Positions 35,679-45,067 of a stretch of DNA of 64,000 bases are shown here, piece by piece. The notes under the pieces were generated by a model that saw only the letters and a list, made by a program, of their open reading frames with translations, was not told the DNA's origin and searched no databases. Within the stretch, counting starts at the first letter, position 1. Each line of letters starts with the position of its first letter. The stretch is taken from NCBI RefSeq assembly GCF_963666015.1, contig NZ_OY762555.1:1054001-1118000 (forward strand). The letters are read 5' to 3'. The translations under genes and the position numbers were made by a program. This stretch comes from an uncultured Sphaerochaeta sp. Its GTDB lineage: Bacteria > Spirochaetota > Spirochaetia > Sphaerochaetales > Sphaerochaetaceae.

Positions 35679-37732
35679 CCAAGTTTCTCCCCTTCACAGA
35701 GCGCAAGGAGGATGATACCTATTCCATGGGTATCATCCAGGCGGGGGAGCAACTGCTCTCCATAGTAGTGGCGTGAGCAGGAGAACTCCGAACCACGACA
35801 TACCCCATGCACATGGCCATCACTATCGATGGCCTTTTTCTTGAGTCCGTCACAGGCCTTCATACATCCTTCCCGGTACGGTTCTGGGTTCTCATACCAC
35901 CCACCGCGCACCCCCCTTGAGAAGGCACAGGCAGCCATCGCTGTACAGGAACTTTCTTGGTAGGAAGCGCTCATGTCCAACACTTGGTGAAACATTCCCT
36001 CCTCATCCTGATGACGAAGGATTCCCTCACTGAGAGAGCGGAAAAAAGTAAGCAGTTTCTTCCGTTTGGGATGATTTTCAGGCAACACCATCAGCAACTC
36101 AGAGAGGCTGAACAATGCCCACCCATTTCCCCGACCCCAGGGGATGAGCGTTGCGATATTGCGCTCGAAATCATAGACATGGCTCATCAACCCTGCATCT
36201 TCCATATAGAGGTATTTTGCAAACCCGAAGAATTGATTGATGGCGTCTTCAAGGTAGGATTCATCCTTTGCATAGAGGCTGTAACGGATAAGGAAAGGAA
36301 CTGACATATATAGGTCATCGACCCACATGGTATTTTCATGGAACTCATGCATGAGCCCGGTCCGGAAGAAAGTACCATCGCTCAGGCGTGGCTGGATCTT
36401 GCTTATATAGGTGCGAACCACCTCGATAATATCCTCAAATCCATGAAGCTCATGATCCTTGCCCACTTCGAGGACCGTCGATGCAAAGGAACCGCAATCA
36501 TCAAGACTGTCCAGACTTGTCATCAGATGATGTACCGCAGTACTGCCTCCAAGATAATCCTTGTCCCACTTGGCATAGGCGTAGGAATCAAGACTGGCTT
36601 GTATGTGGTCTTCCAGATACTGTGCAATGCGGTACGCCAGGGAAGGCTCAGAGGAGGAGATCATCCGCTCTGTTTCCACCAGGCCATAGAGGGTGACACC
36701 AAGAGGATAGTTCCAATGCCCAAACAGTGGATTGTCATTATACATCCGTAGGTATGTCTCTTCCCCTGCAAGGTGCCAGAAATCTTCTCCGTTTGCTGTA
36801 GGGAATGGTTTGGTATATTCAAGTGAGAATGCATCGGGACGTGCATCAAACGGACCAGCTATCAGGTATCGATAGGGATACGATGCAGGGAGGACTGGGT
36901 TTGAAACCACTATCACATCATTGGTCTTTGCATCGCGAACCTCCAAGGTGACCGGACTCTCAATCCTGGCATGGAGTAAGAGAGTATGCCGACCTGCTTG
37001 CAATTCCAGGGAACCCTCCACAGGAAGATCATCAAGAAAAAGCCGGGCATTGCTCCTGAAGGTACACCAAAGGTCCTCCTCCAAGGTGAAGGAGGTTGCC
37101 AATACTGCACATTGGCCTTCCTTTGCATCGGGAAAAATGCTTGTAAGATCTACCGATTCCCCAAGTAATTCAGGACGTTCAGGATACCAATCCAAAGAAT
37201 GCAAGGACTCCAAGGTAAGACTTTCCAGAAGTGTTTCCTGGGGTACTGAGTAACACAACCCTTCCATCTCGCTGTAGAAGGAGGGCATAAGGAAATAATA
37301 ATCCAGTTTTCCGACCCACGTACCGAACTCACAACCAAACCCACCATTGGTATTTTCACAGAGCAGGACCAAATCATTGAGGCCTTTTTTCATAGGAAGT
37401 TCAAATATCTGCTTGCTACGATACCGTTCGCTGAAAATATCACTCCCCCCCACTAAAGTACCATTCACATATATCTTGACCGGACCATAGGGAATGAGTG
37501 CGAAGCGAAGCGTAGTCTCTCCTGTACTGGGGTACACTCCCCAGATATAGCTATAGGAACCAAGAGGGGCAGAAGGAAGCAAACCCTGCAAATCTGCATG
37601 GTAGCGGTAATCTTCTCTTCGGTAGATTCCTCGTTTCATAAACGGTCGCCAAGTATAGTGGCCACCTTCGTGTGACGCAAGGAAGCGTTGTACAATAGTT
37701 TTTGCTGCATCCATTGATGACACATGTTTCAT
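35675..37732 (-). CDS. glycoside hydrolase, GH88/GH105-like, with N-terminal extra region
   Basis: 685-residue predicted unsaturated-uronyl or rhamnogalacturonyl hydrolase. The C-terminal half (from about residue 320) has six-hairpin toroid features: WVDDLYMSVPFLIRYS, IPWGRGNGWALFSLSELLMVLP, SASYQESSCTAMAACAFSRGVR and a final DDTHGIGIILLALCEG. The first 320 residues are beta-rich and unusual for a plain GH105 enzyme; they may be a carbohydrate-binding or accessory domain. No signal peptide is visible, so it probably acts on imported oligosaccharides. ATG 37732 has GGAGGA with about 9 nt spacing, better than the upstream ATG at 37750. It converges on the sugar transporter operon. Confidence 0.83.
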   Translation of the reverse strand: MKHVSSMDAAKTIVQRFLASHEGGHYTWRPFMKRGIYRREDYRYHADLQGLLPSAPLGSYSYIWGVYPSTGETTLRFALIPYGPVKIYVNGTLVGGSDIFSERYRSKQIFELPMKKGLNDLVLLCENTNGGFGCEFGTWVGKLDYYFLMPSFYSEMEGLCYSVPQETLLESLTLESLHSLDWYPERPELLGESVDLTSIFPDAKEGQCAVLATSFTLEEDLWCTFRSNARLFLDDLPVEGSLELQAGRHTLLLHARIESPVTLEVRDAKTNDVIVVSNPVLPASYPYRYLIAGPFDARPDAFSLEYTKPFPTANGEDFWHLAGEETYLRMYNDNPLFGHWNYPLGVTLYGLVETERMISSSEPSLAYRIAQYLEDHIQASLDSYAYAKWDKDYLGGSTAVHHLMTSLDSLDDCGSFASTVLEVGKDHELHGFEDIIEVVRTYISKIQPRLSDGTFFRTGLMHEFHENTMWVDDLYMSVPFLIRYSLYAKDESYLEDAINQFFGFAKYLYMEDAGLMSHVYDFERNIATLIPWGRGNGWALFSLSELLMVLPENHPKRKKLLTFFRSLSEGILRHQDEEGMFHQVLDMSASYQESSCTAMAACAFSRGVRGGWYENPEPYREGCMKACDGLKKKAIDSDGHVHGVCRGSEFSCSRHYYGEQLLPRLDDTHGIGIILLALCEGEKLG

Positions 37733-37825
37733 ATGGCTTGATTCCTCCATGCCTTTAGTATCGTGTTGAAATGGTGAGGTTGCAAGTGAATGCAAACAAA
37801 GCTTGAAAAAAAACCTATTTCCCCC

Positions 37826-37854
37826 TTGTCAAATGAGAGAACATTGTATACGTT
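37826..37854 (+). promoter_or_regulatory. promoter of the tetR-type gene
   Basis: -35 TTGTCA (37826-37831), a 17-bp spacer and -10 TACGTT (37849-37854). The -10 runs into the operator at 37852, so repressor binding would block RNA polymerase. Confidence 0.45.
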
Positions 37855-37871
37855 AGTAATCGTTAACTTAC
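37852..37871 (+). promoter_or_regulatory. TetR operator 1 (20-bp imperfect palindrome)
   Basis: GTTAGTAATCGTTAACTTAC. It is a near copy, in reverse orientation, of the site at 38512-38531; the two agree at about 17 of 20 positions and both approximate GTnAGTnAACGTTnACTnAC. It lies between the -10 and the SD of the repressor gene. Confidence 0.7.
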
Positions 37872-37884
37872 TTTGGAGGAACCG

Positions 37885-38466
37885 ATGCAGACGAAACGAC
37901 AAATTGAATTGGTTGAAGCAGCAATCCGCGTAACAGCCAATGATGGTATCCAGAAACTGACCATCCGGAATGTGGCTTCCGCCATCGGAGTCAGTGAAGC
38001 AGCTGTATACCGACATTTTGCAAGTAAACATGAGCTATTGCAAGCAATCCTTGTGCATCTTGATAGCTTGCTTACGCCAGAGTTTGCTACATTGCTCGCA
38101 TCAAAAGACTCCTACAGCGAAGCGCTCACCAAGTTTGTACATGACTTGTTCACACTTTTGGAACATAATGCAGCATTCACGCTTATGCTGTTCGCTGAGG
38201 AGACATTCAATGTTGACATCCAACTCAAGCCACAGTTGGATGCACTGCTACAGGGAAACCTGAAGCAGCTCTCTGCTTTCTATGCAAAGGCAATTGCAGA
38301 GAAGCGTTGCAGGAATGATATGGACCCTGTTGAGCTTGCAATGATCACCTTCGGTACCATTCGTCTCTATGTCTCACGTTGGCATATGCAGGATGAACCC
38401 TCAAAGCTAAGTGAACAAGCAAGGCCTATCACTGCTAGCCTGATCACGCTCTTCTCATTGCAATAA
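37885..38466 (+). CDS. TetR family transcriptional regulator
   Basis: 193-residue regulator. The N-terminal DNA-binding domain reads LVEAAIRVTANDGIQKLTIRNVASAIGVSEAAVYRHFASKHELLQAI, the typical TetR helix-turn-helix with the YRHF motif. The C-terminal ligand domain is all-helical and unassigned. ATG 37885 has GGAGGA 4 nt upstream; the TTG at 37873 is too near the operator to be the start. It probably represses itself and the RND operon that begins 75 bp downstream, as a matching operator precedes each. Confidence 0.92.
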   Translation: MQTKRQIELVEAAIRVTANDGIQKLTIRNVASAIGVSEAAVYRHFASKHELLQAILVHLDSLLTPEFATLLASKDSYSEALTKFVHDLFTLLEHNAAFTLMLFAEETFNVDIQLKPQLDALLQGNLKQLSAFYAKAIAEKRCRNDMDPVELAMITFGTIRLYVSRWHMQDEPSKLSEQARPITASLITLFSLQ

Positions 38467-38511
38467 CTGAACATTTCAAAGACAAAAAGAGCATGTTCAT
38501 TTCAATTATAT

Positions 38512-38531
38512 GTAAGTAAACGTTAACTAAC
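38512..38531 (+). promoter_or_regulatory. TetR operator 2 before the RND gene
   Basis: GTAAGTAAACGTTAACTAAC, self-complementary at 16 of 20 positions and matching operator 1 on the other strand. It touches the SD (GGAGG at 38532-38536) of the RND gene. An inverted repeat TGAACAT/ATGTTCA (38468-38499) lies just upstream, of unknown role. Confidence 0.72.
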
Positions 38532-38540
38532 GGAGGATTT

Positions 38541-40826
38541 ATGCGATTTTTCACATCATTTGCTAAACGCCCGTTTCTTCTCTTGCTCGCGGTATTGGTT
38601 CTATCCTCTATCTTTGTCATCTCCATTGCGAACAATGCAGTGCTGGAGACGGACCTTGATGAGTATATGCCAAAGACCCACCTCGCCTTCATGGCCAGTG
38701 ATGAAGCAGAGAGCCTTTTTGGTATCAAGGATGCAATACTCATCGTAGTTGAACACCCTGAGGGCATCTACAACCCTGGTACCATCCAGAAGATTGAAGC
38801 CATCACTGAAGCACTCCAGGAAGAGTTCGATGCAGTGGAATCCGTAACCAGTCTCACGACCGCAGACAACATCAAGAGTGATGATGGATTCCTTGAGGTT
38901 GAACCATTCTACTCTGGGCAAACGAGTGATTCGGCAATCTCACAAATGCAAGCCGAGGTAGAAGCCAACCCCATGATCTATGGGAGAAATGTCAGCAAGG
39001 ATGGGACGGCTACACTGATCATTGCTGAACTGAACAGTAATATAGAGGCAGAGACACTGCAGACTTGGGCTGGGCAGTGGGAAGGGCCTGAGAATCTCAT
39101 GGTTGCAGGACGCCCAGTAGTTGAAGGGGCTCTCGCAGAGTTGGGACCGAAGGATATGGCGATTATGTTCCCCTTGGTCATCATCACCATGATCATCCTG
39201 CTCTATCTCTTGTTACGTTCAGTACGCGATACGGTGCTGAATATGATTATTGTGCTTTTCGGGACACTGGTCTCCTTCGGCTTGATGACCTTGTTGAACA
39301 TACCCATCTATGCCGTTGATACCATGATACCGGTCATGTTGATTGCCATCGGGGTTGCCTATGGTATCCACATGCACAACACCATCCACCACCTGATGAT
39401 CTCCTACCCTAACCTTTCCAAAGGAGAACTGGCTACCCAGTCCCTAAAACAGATGGTAAGACCGATTATCATGACAGCAATAACTACAGCTATCGGATTT
39501 GTTGCCCTAATGAGCAGCCAGGTACTTCCTGTCCGGTATTTTGGGTTGTTTGCGGCCATCGGAGTCCTCTCTGAGATGTTGCTTGCCCTGTTGCTCTTCC
39601 CCGCTTCCCTCTATCTTCTGGGTAAGCCCAAGTATAAGAGAGCGAAGGCAGATCTTGAGTTACAACAGGGAAAAGGGACTCTGTCAGACAAGCTCCAAGC
39701 ACTCCTGCTGCGTCGTCCGAAGATGGTTGTTTTCATCTCCCTTACAGTACTCATTATCGGAATCTGGGGGACAAGCATGGTATGGATCGATACAAGCTTC
39801 CTGGCAAACTTTGAGGAAGACAGTACGATTGCACAGACCGACCAATTCGTAAACAGCAAGTTCGGAGGCACCTCCACCTTGAACATCATCCTGAGCGGGG
39901 ATGAGGCAGACCTCTTCAAGCATCCAGAGGTACTGCAGGCGATGGATTCCATACAAGATGATATTGAGAAGGACCCAATTGTTGGAAACACCCTCTCCCT
40001 TGCAACCTTCATCAAACAGATGAACCAAGTAATGCTGGACCATGAGGCGGGAAGTTACAGCATCCCGAACTCCCAAGAACTGGTAAGTCAGTATCTCCTG
40101 CTCTACGAATTCTCCGGTGATCCCAAATCCTTGGAAAAGGTCGTTGACTACGAGTATACCAGTGCAAATATCACTGTTCAGCTAAAGAGTGACAGCTCTG
40201 CAGTCCTCAAGGATATCCTTGCTGTGGTCGATTCGTACCGCCCCGTCTTCGCTGAACATGAAATTGAATTAACGTATGCCGGCAGTGGATACAAGGCCTT
40301 CATATTCAGCGAACTCTTGCTGGAAGGACAGATTATCAGCTTGGCCATCAGCTTTGCGATAATCATCATTCTTCTGGCTCTCCTGTTCCGGAACCTACGA
40401 ATAGGTGTGGTGGGGACGGTACCGATTGCCATCACTGCGGTGGTGAATTTCGGTGTGATGGGACTGCTGGGCATCCCGCTCAGCAGCGCAACTGCCTTGA
40501 TAACCAGCATTGCCATCGGTATCGGGGTGGATTATGCCATCCACTTCCTGGAGCACTACACAAATGAGCGCCTTGGAGGATTATCGCTTGAGCAAGCCAC
40601 AAGATCGACACTGAGGCATACTGGGAGGGCAATCATCTTCAATGCAATCGCCGTGATGGGTGGCTTTGCGATCCTGATGTTCAGCGTCTTTCCTCCCAAC
40701 AGGCAGGTAGGGGCACTTATTGTCCTGAACATGGCAACCAGTGCCTTGGGCACGCTTACCATACTGGTGGTGCTTGTGCACTACCTTGAGAAAAAACATG
40801 TGTTTCTTCCAAAACGCATACGATAA
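38541..40826 (+). CDS. RND/MMPL-type exporter (HAE3-like)
   Basis: 761-residue inner-membrane transporter of the RND superfamily. Two similar halves each have one helix, a large periplasmic domain and five helices. In half one, MFPLVIITMIILLYLLLRSVRDTVLNMIIVLFGT and TMIPVMLIAIGVAYGIHMHN are seen; in half two, LAISFAIIIILLALLFRNL and ALITSIAIGIGVDYAIHFLEHY. The GVxYxIH motif marks the MMPL/HpnN-like group that exports lipids or hydrophobes. ATG 38541 has GGAGG 4-5 nt upstream. It is co-transcribed with a LolA-like and a barrel protein. Confidence 0.92.
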   Translation: MRFFTSFAKRPFLLLLAVLVLSSIFVISIANNAVLETDLDEYMPKTHLAFMASDEAESLFGIKDAILIVVEHPEGIYNPGTIQKIEAITEALQEEFDAVESVTSLTTADNIKSDDGFLEVEPFYSGQTSDSAISQMQAEVEANPMIYGRNVSKDGTATLIIAELNSNIEAETLQTWAGQWEGPENLMVAGRPVVEGALAELGPKDMAIMFPLVIITMIILLYLLLRSVRDTVLNMIIVLFGTLVSFGLMTLLNIPIYAVDTMIPVMLIAIGVAYGIHMHNTIHHLMISYPNLSKGELATQSLKQMVRPIIMTAITTAIGFVALMSSQVLPVRYFGLFAAIGVLSEMLLALLLFPASLYLLGKPKYKRAKADLELQQGKGTLSDKLQALLLRRPKMVVFISLTVLIIGIWGTSMVWIDTSFLANFEEDSTIAQTDQFVNSKFGGTSTLNIILSGDEADLFKHPEVLQAMDSIQDDIEKDPIVGNTLSLATFIKQMNQVMLDHEAGSYSIPNSQELVSQYLLLYEFSGDPKSLEKVVDYEYTSANITVQLKSDSSAVLKDILAVVDSYRPVFAEHEIELTYAGSGYKAFIFSELLLEGQIISLAISFAIIIILLALLFRNLRIGVVGTVPIAITAVVNFGVMGLLGIPLSSATALITSIAIGIGVDYAIHFLEHYTNERLGGLSLEQATRSTLRHTGRAIIFNAIAVMGGFAILMFSVFPPNRQVGALIVLNMATSALGTLTILVVLVHYLEKKHVFLPKRIR

Positions 40827-40844
40827 CAATACAAGGAGTTACTT

Positions 40845-41633
40845 ATGAACATACGTACAGCCAAACGAATCAGTGTGCTTGCACTGCTCTTGACGTTCGC
40901 CTTACTTACCGTGAGCGCAGCCACCCCGAGTGGTAGCGAGGTAATGTGGGAAGTCTATAACCGAGATAGCGGAGAGACGATGAGCGCAAATCTGATCATG
41001 ACCATCACCAATGCAAGAGGATCTGTCAGGGAACGAACAATTGCCCAATACCGAATGGATAAGAATGGGGTTGAGAGCAAGCTTATGTTCTTCCTCTCCC
41101 CCAGTGATGTAAGAAATACCAGCTTCCTCAGCTTCAGCTATGAGGATGGGAGAAGTGATGACCAGTACATTTACCTGCCTGCCCTCAGAAGAGTGAAGCG
41201 AATTGCAAGCGACAGCAAGAATGACTCCTTCATGGGTTCTGACTTCACCTACGATGACATGGGAAGCCGACATCCTGAACTGGATACCCACAAGGTCTTG
41301 AGGAAGGAGACTGTTCAGGGGGTTCCCACCTTGGTGGTTGAGAGCGTTGCAAAAGGAGATGAGGACTATCCCAGGACCCTCTCGTGGGTTGTTGATGGAG
41401 AGTGGTTCGGCTTGAAGAAGGAGTTTTACCTTCCGAATGGGACTTTAGGGAAAACGCTCACCATTGATGCCTATGAAGAGATAGATGGCATCTATGTCAT
41501 CACCGACATGACGATGAGAAACCTGGAGAAAAACACTTCTACCAGAATACAGATGGAAGAGGTCGAATTCAATCTTGATTTCAATGACAGCTTCTTCAGT
41601 GAACGACAGATGAAAATTGGACCAAGGAGATAA
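40845..41633 (+). CDS. LolA-like outer-membrane lipoprotein-sorting-type protein
   Basis: 262-residue periplasmic protein. A signal peptide (ISVLALLLTFALLTVSAATPSG) is followed by the LolA-like stretch EVMWEVYNRDSGETMSANLIMTITNARGSVRERTIAQYR and a YLPALRRVKRIASDSKNDSFMGSDFTYDDM block. That layout is the LolA_like (PF17131) family found beside RND transporters. It probably carries a lipid or hydrophobic molecule between the RND protein and the outer membrane; this role is inferred. ATG 40845 has AAGGAG 8 nt upstream; the next gene is 3 bp downstream. Confidence 0.85.
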   Translation: MNIRTAKRISVLALLLTFALLTVSAATPSGSEVMWEVYNRDSGETMSANLIMTITNARGSVRERTIAQYRMDKNGVESKLMFFLSPSDVRNTSFLSFSYEDGRSDDQYIYLPALRRVKRIASDSKNDSFMGSDFTYDDMGSRHPELDTHKVLRKETVQGVPTLVVESVAKGDEDYPRTLSWVVDGEWFGLKKEFYLPNGTLGKTLTIDAYEEIDGIYVITDMTMRNLEKNTSTRIQMEEVEFNLDFNDSFFSERQMKIGPRR

Positions 41634-41636
41634 GTA

Positions 41637-42890
41637 ATGAAACACAAAACCTTTATACTTACAAGTATAATATTTGCCATTTTCCTGCTTCCGGCAGCCG
41701 CCGGAGATGGGGTATTCAGTGGCATGGTTCGCGACTATGCCACCTTCCGGTTCAGCCAGACAGACATGCCGGTGCATGAGATGACAGCTGACTTGAGGTA
41801 TGACTACTATGGGGGCCTGGGGAAACTCACGCTCCACCCGGTGGCATACAGCAATCCCAACGAAGGTGTGGAACTCGATCTGCAGGAAGCATACTTCGAT
41901 TTCTATCTCCAGGATGCGGACCTCAGGGTCGGTAAACAGAAAATCATCTGGGGGGAGGCTGAGGGAGCATTCATCACCGACCTGGTAAGTCCAAGGGATA
42001 TGCGCTCATTCATCCTTGCCGACTTTACGGAGATCCGTAAGGCAGTACCGGCCATCAAGGTCGACTACTACGCAGGAGATTACACCTTGCAGGGAATCTG
42101 GGTCACACATTTCATCCCATCTACGCTTCCTTCCCAAAACTCAATGTGGGCACAGGCTCCTTCCCTACCATTTCCTCCCACAGTTACCGCTGAGATTCAG
42201 GCACCCTTCATGCCAGATTCAAGTCTAAAGAACAGTGAAGCATTTCTCTCCTTGGGTCGTTTTGGCAACAAGATCAGCTGGAAGGTAAACGGGGGCTATG
42301 TATTCACCGACGAGCCTTTGGTAACGGGAGTTACTGCACCTACTGCTACCACAAGAGAGATTTCTCAGGGCTATGAGCGGTACGGGTTTGTTGGGGGAAG
42401 CTTCAACACCACCCTTGGCAGTGTTGTACTTCGTGGAGAAGCTGCACTGGCGCTTGAAAAGCCGTTCAACAGTGTGGATACAACGAGCAATCCCCCAATT
42501 TCCATTGAATACCACAACCAGGTACAGACCTTGGTGGGGTTGGACTGGAATATGCTGGGTGCCCAGTGGTCGAGTCAGTATTTGTTAACCTACACCCATG
42601 ACCATAGTGATTCATTGGTCAGTCAAATGAAACCCATCAAGGAGTTCGCACACACCCTCACCTTCAGGGTTCAGGATACATTCCTCGATGAACGACTGAC
42701 TGCAAAACTCTTCACCTACGTGGAACTAGAACCTACCAATGCCCTGATTAGGCCATCCCTCTCCTATAACTTTGGAGATGGAGTCTTGATTGAAGGCGGC
42801 GTGGAGTTATTTGTTGGTGATGAAGAGGGTACTTTCGGTGTCTATCAGGATAACTCCATGGCCTGGGCTGCACTTCGCTGGTACTTCTAA
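41637..42890 (+). CDS. outer-membrane beta-barrel protein of the RND operon
   Basis: 417-residue predicted outer-membrane protein. A signal peptide (FILTSIIFAIFLLPAAAG) is followed by alternating polar/apolar strands, a GKQKIIWGEAEGAFITDLVSPRDM block typical of DUF1302-like or similar porin-type barrels, and a C-terminal aromatic end (AALRWYF) as expected for Bam-assembled barrels. SD AGGAG overlaps the end of the LolA-like gene. Position last in the operon suggests it is the outer-membrane partner of the RND exporter, or the receiver of its cargo; this is inference. Confidence 0.75.
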   Translation: MKHKTFILTSIIFAIFLLPAAAGDGVFSGMVRDYATFRFSQTDMPVHEMTADLRYDYYGGLGKLTLHPVAYSNPNEGVELDLQEAYFDFYLQDADLRVGKQKIIWGEAEGAFITDLVSPRDMRSFILADFTEIRKAVPAIKVDYYAGDYTLQGIWVTHFIPSTLPSQNSMWAQAPSLPFPPTVTAEIQAPFMPDSSLKNSEAFLSLGRFGNKISWKVNGGYVFTDEPLVTGVTAPTATTREISQGYERYGFVGGSFNTTLGSVVLRGEAALALEKPFNSVDTTSNPPISIEYHNQVQTLVGLDWNMLGAQWSSQYLLTYTHDHSDSLVSQMKPIKEFAHTLTFRVQDTFLDERLTAKLFTYVELEPTNALIRPSLSYNFGDGVLIEGGVELFVGDEEGTFGVYQDNSMAWAALRWYF

Positions 42891-42915
42891 CACTTCATCA
42901 ATCGCTTTGCAGCAT

Positions 42916-42950
42916 GGCTGCCTTTCTCCAAAGAGAGGCAGCCTTTGTTT
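42916..42950 (+). terminator. terminator of the RND operon
   Basis: GGCTGCCT (42916-42923) pairs with AGGCAGCC (42936-42943), with an inner CTC/GAG pair, followed by TTTGTTT. Confidence 0.8.
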
Positions 42951-42966
42951 GGATATGTACAGAGCG

Positions 42967-42994
42967 AAGGGAGCCTCTCTCTGGAAGCTCCCTT
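42967..42994 (-). terminator. hairpin at the end of hcp
   Basis: AAGGGAGC (42967-42974) pairs with GCTCCCTT (42987-42994). It lies 20 bp beyond the hcp stop on the minus strand but lacks a T run, so termination is only likely. Confidence 0.5.
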
Positions 42995-43014
42995 CAATAA
43001 CCTAGACCAGCTGA

Positions 43015-44649
43015 TTAGCCGATTAATTCTGCAAGGTCATCCTCTACTGAGGAAATTCCGGCAATCCCGAAGTTCTCAACCAATACACTGGCTACATTCG
43101 GTGAAAGGAATGCAGGCAATGTAGGCCCGAGGTGGATGTTCTTCACACCAAGGTAAAGCAAGGCAAGCAGTACGATTACAGCTTTCTGCTCATACCAGGC
43201 AATGTTGTAGGCGATGGGAAGATCATTGATGTCATCCAAGCCAAAGATTTCCTTCAACTTCAAGGCAATGAGTGCCAAGGAGTAGGAGTCATTGCACTGA
43301 CCAGCATCAAGCACGCGGGGGATACCACCGATGTCACCAAGGTTCAGCTTATTATAGCGATACTTTGCGCAACCAGCGGTCAGGATTACCGTATCCTTGG
43401 GCAGGTTCTTTGCAAACTCAGTGTAGTAGTTCCTGCTCTTGGAACGGCCATCACAGCCACCCATGACCACGAACTTCTTGATCGCACCACTCTTCACGGC
43501 TTCCACTACCTTGTCTGCGAGTGCGAAGACCTGCTCGTGGGCAAAGCCTCCGATAATCTCACCTGATTCAATCTCCGTTGGAGCAGAACAGGTCTTGGCA
43601 AGTTCGATGATCTCACTGAAGTCATTCTTATCCCCGATTCCACCTTCAATATGCTTGCAGCCCGGGAAACCGGTTGCTCCGGTGGTATAGAGGCGTCTCT
43701 TGTATGATTCGGCTGGAGGTACGATACAGTTGGTGGTCATCAAGATGGGACCGTTGAAGGATTCAAACTCCTTCTTCTGCATCCACCATGCGTTACCATA
43801 GTTGCCATAGAAGTTGGGATACTTCTTGAATGCGGGATAATAGTGGGCTGGAAGCATCTCAGAGTGGGTGTATACATCAACACCAGTACCCTGGGTCTGC
43901 TCAAGCAACATCTCGAGGTCCCTGAGGTCGTGACCGCTGATAAGAATACCAGGGTTCTTGCCGACACCAATCTTTACCTTGGTCATCTCAGGATTACCAT
44001 AGGTACCGGTATTCGCTCCATCGAGCAGAGCCATGCCTGCAACACCCCATTCGCCGGTCTTCAGGGTGAGAGCAACCAGTTCATCAACACTCTTCTCTTC
44101 AAGCGTGTCATTCAATGCACTCTGGATAAAGGCATCGAGTTCTTCATTTTCCTTGATCAGGTTGTTTGCATGCTTGGTGTAGGCACTGATGCCCTTCAAT
44201 CCATAGATGATCAATTCCTTCAAGGAGCGTACATCTTCATTGCTCTCAGCAAGCACACCGACGGTCTTGGAAAATTCCTCATAGGAAGCAGTATCTGTAT
44301 TGTCATAGAGGGCAGCCTCACTCAGGCCATCCTTGGAGGAAAGCTCAGCAAGCAAACCCTTCTTTGCTTCGATGGTAAGGAGAATCCTTTCTGTCACCTT
44401 CTCATCATCAAAGTTTGCATTGGTAATGGTGGTGAACAAATTGTAGGTCACGATGTGATTAACGTCCTTGCTGACCGACTTGTTTTCCCCGCGGAGTCTG
44501 GTTGCAACCTGGCTCAGCCCTTTGGTTACATGGATCAAAAGATCCTGCAGGTTTGCTGTCTCTGGCTGTTTACCGCACACCCCTACTTGCGTACATCCGA
44601 AATTGCGGGCAGTTTCCTGACATTGGAAACAGAACATCTTGTTATCCAT
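43015..44649 (-). CDS. hcp: hybrid cluster protein / hydroxylamine reductase
   Basis: 544-residue Fe-S protein that reduces NO or hydroxylamine and protects anaerobes from nitrosative stress. N-terminal Cys residues 7, 10, 19 and 25 (CX2CX8CX5C) form the proximal [4Fe-4S] cluster. Further on are the hybrid-cluster ligand regions: [37 protein letters not shown] and GQCNDSYS. All expected Cys-rich motifs seem present. ATG 44649 has AAGGAG 7 nt upstream. No NADH oxidoreductase (Hcr) lies nearby. A cupin gene precedes it by 19 bp and probably shares its promoter. Confidence 0.96.
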   Translation of the reverse strand: MDNKMFCFQCQETARNFGCTQVGVCGKQPETANLQDLLIHVTKGLSQVATRLRGENKSVSKDVNHIVTYNLFTTITNANFDDEKVTERILLTIEAKKGLLAELSSKDGLSEAALYDNTDTASYEEFSKTVGVLAESNEDVRSLKELIIYGLKGISAYTKHANNLIKENEELDAFIQSALNDTLEEKSVDELVALTLKTGEWGVAGMALLDGANTGTYGNPEMTKVKIGVGKNPGILISGHDLRDLEMLLEQTQGTGVDVYTHSEMLPAHYYPAFKKYPNFYGNYGNAWWMQKKEFESFNGPILMTTNCIVPPAESYKRRLYTTGATGFPGCKHIEGGIGDKNDFSEIIELAKTCSAPTEIESGEIIGGFAHEQVFALADKVVEAVKSGAIKKFVVMGGCDGRSKSRNYYTEFAKNLPKDTVILTAGCAKYRYNKLNLGDIGGIPRVLDAGQCNDSYSLALIALKLKEIFGLDDINDLPIAYNIAWYEQKAVIVLLALLYLGVKNIHLGPTLPAFLSPNVASVLVENFGIAGISSVEDDLAELIG

Positions 44650-44668
44650 TTGCTTTCTCCTTGTTCTA

Positions 44669-44992
44669 TTAAAAGCTGACTACCAGAAACATCTTGAAAC
44701 GCTCTGGTGCATAGATTGCATGCGGTACATCACTCGGCATCAGAATTGAATCCCCTGCCTCAATCTTGAACTCCTGACCATCGATGGTCACCAGTCCTTC
44801 TCCGTCCAGGGCGATTACCAGAGCATCCCCGCTGCTCGCGTGGGTGCTGATCTCCTCCCCTTTCTCGAAAGCAAAAAGGGTAAGGCTGTGATGTTTGTCC
44901 TGTGCAAGGGTCTTGCTCACGACCTGTCCTTCCTGATAGGTAACCTGGTCTGCAAAACGCATTACTTCAGATGTTTTGAAATTCTTAATCAT
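44669..44992 (-). CDS. cupin domain protein upstream of hcp
   Basis: 107-residue single-domain cupin. Seen: [30 protein letters not shown] (cupin motif 1 with H and acidic residue) and [19 protein letters not shown] (motif 2 with its His). Metal binding is plausible, as both motif histidines remain. ATG 44992 is preferred since AAAGGAG lies 11 nt before it; the GTG at 45001 has only 2 nt spacing. The substrate is unknown. Pairing with hcp suggests a role in the nitrosative or redox response, but this is context only. Confidence 0.85.
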   Translation of the reverse strand: MIKNFKTSEVMRFADQVTYQEGQVVSKTLAQDKHHSLTLFAFEKGEEISTHASSGDALVIALDGEGLVTIDGQEFKIEAGDSILMPSDVPHAIYAPERFKMFLVVSF

Positions 44993-45030
44993 CGCAATCA
45001 CAACTCCTTTATTGATTCGTTCTATGTCTC

Positions 45031-45036
45031 ATAGTA
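45031..45036 (-). promoter_or_regulatory. possible -10 element of the cupin-hcp operon
   Basis: TACTAT on the minus strand (45036-45031); no good -35 is visible at 16-18 bp, which suggests activator dependence. The palindrome at 45068-45085 lies about 52 bp upstream of the predicted start. Confidence 0.3.
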
Positions 45037-45067
45037 CATGCATCGTATACAAACCAAACATGTCAGT

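Noticed and set aside
43843..44679. Open plus-strand frame of about 278 codons opposite hcp
   Set aside because: A shadow of the hcp codon pattern; the minus strand has all the Fe-S motifs.
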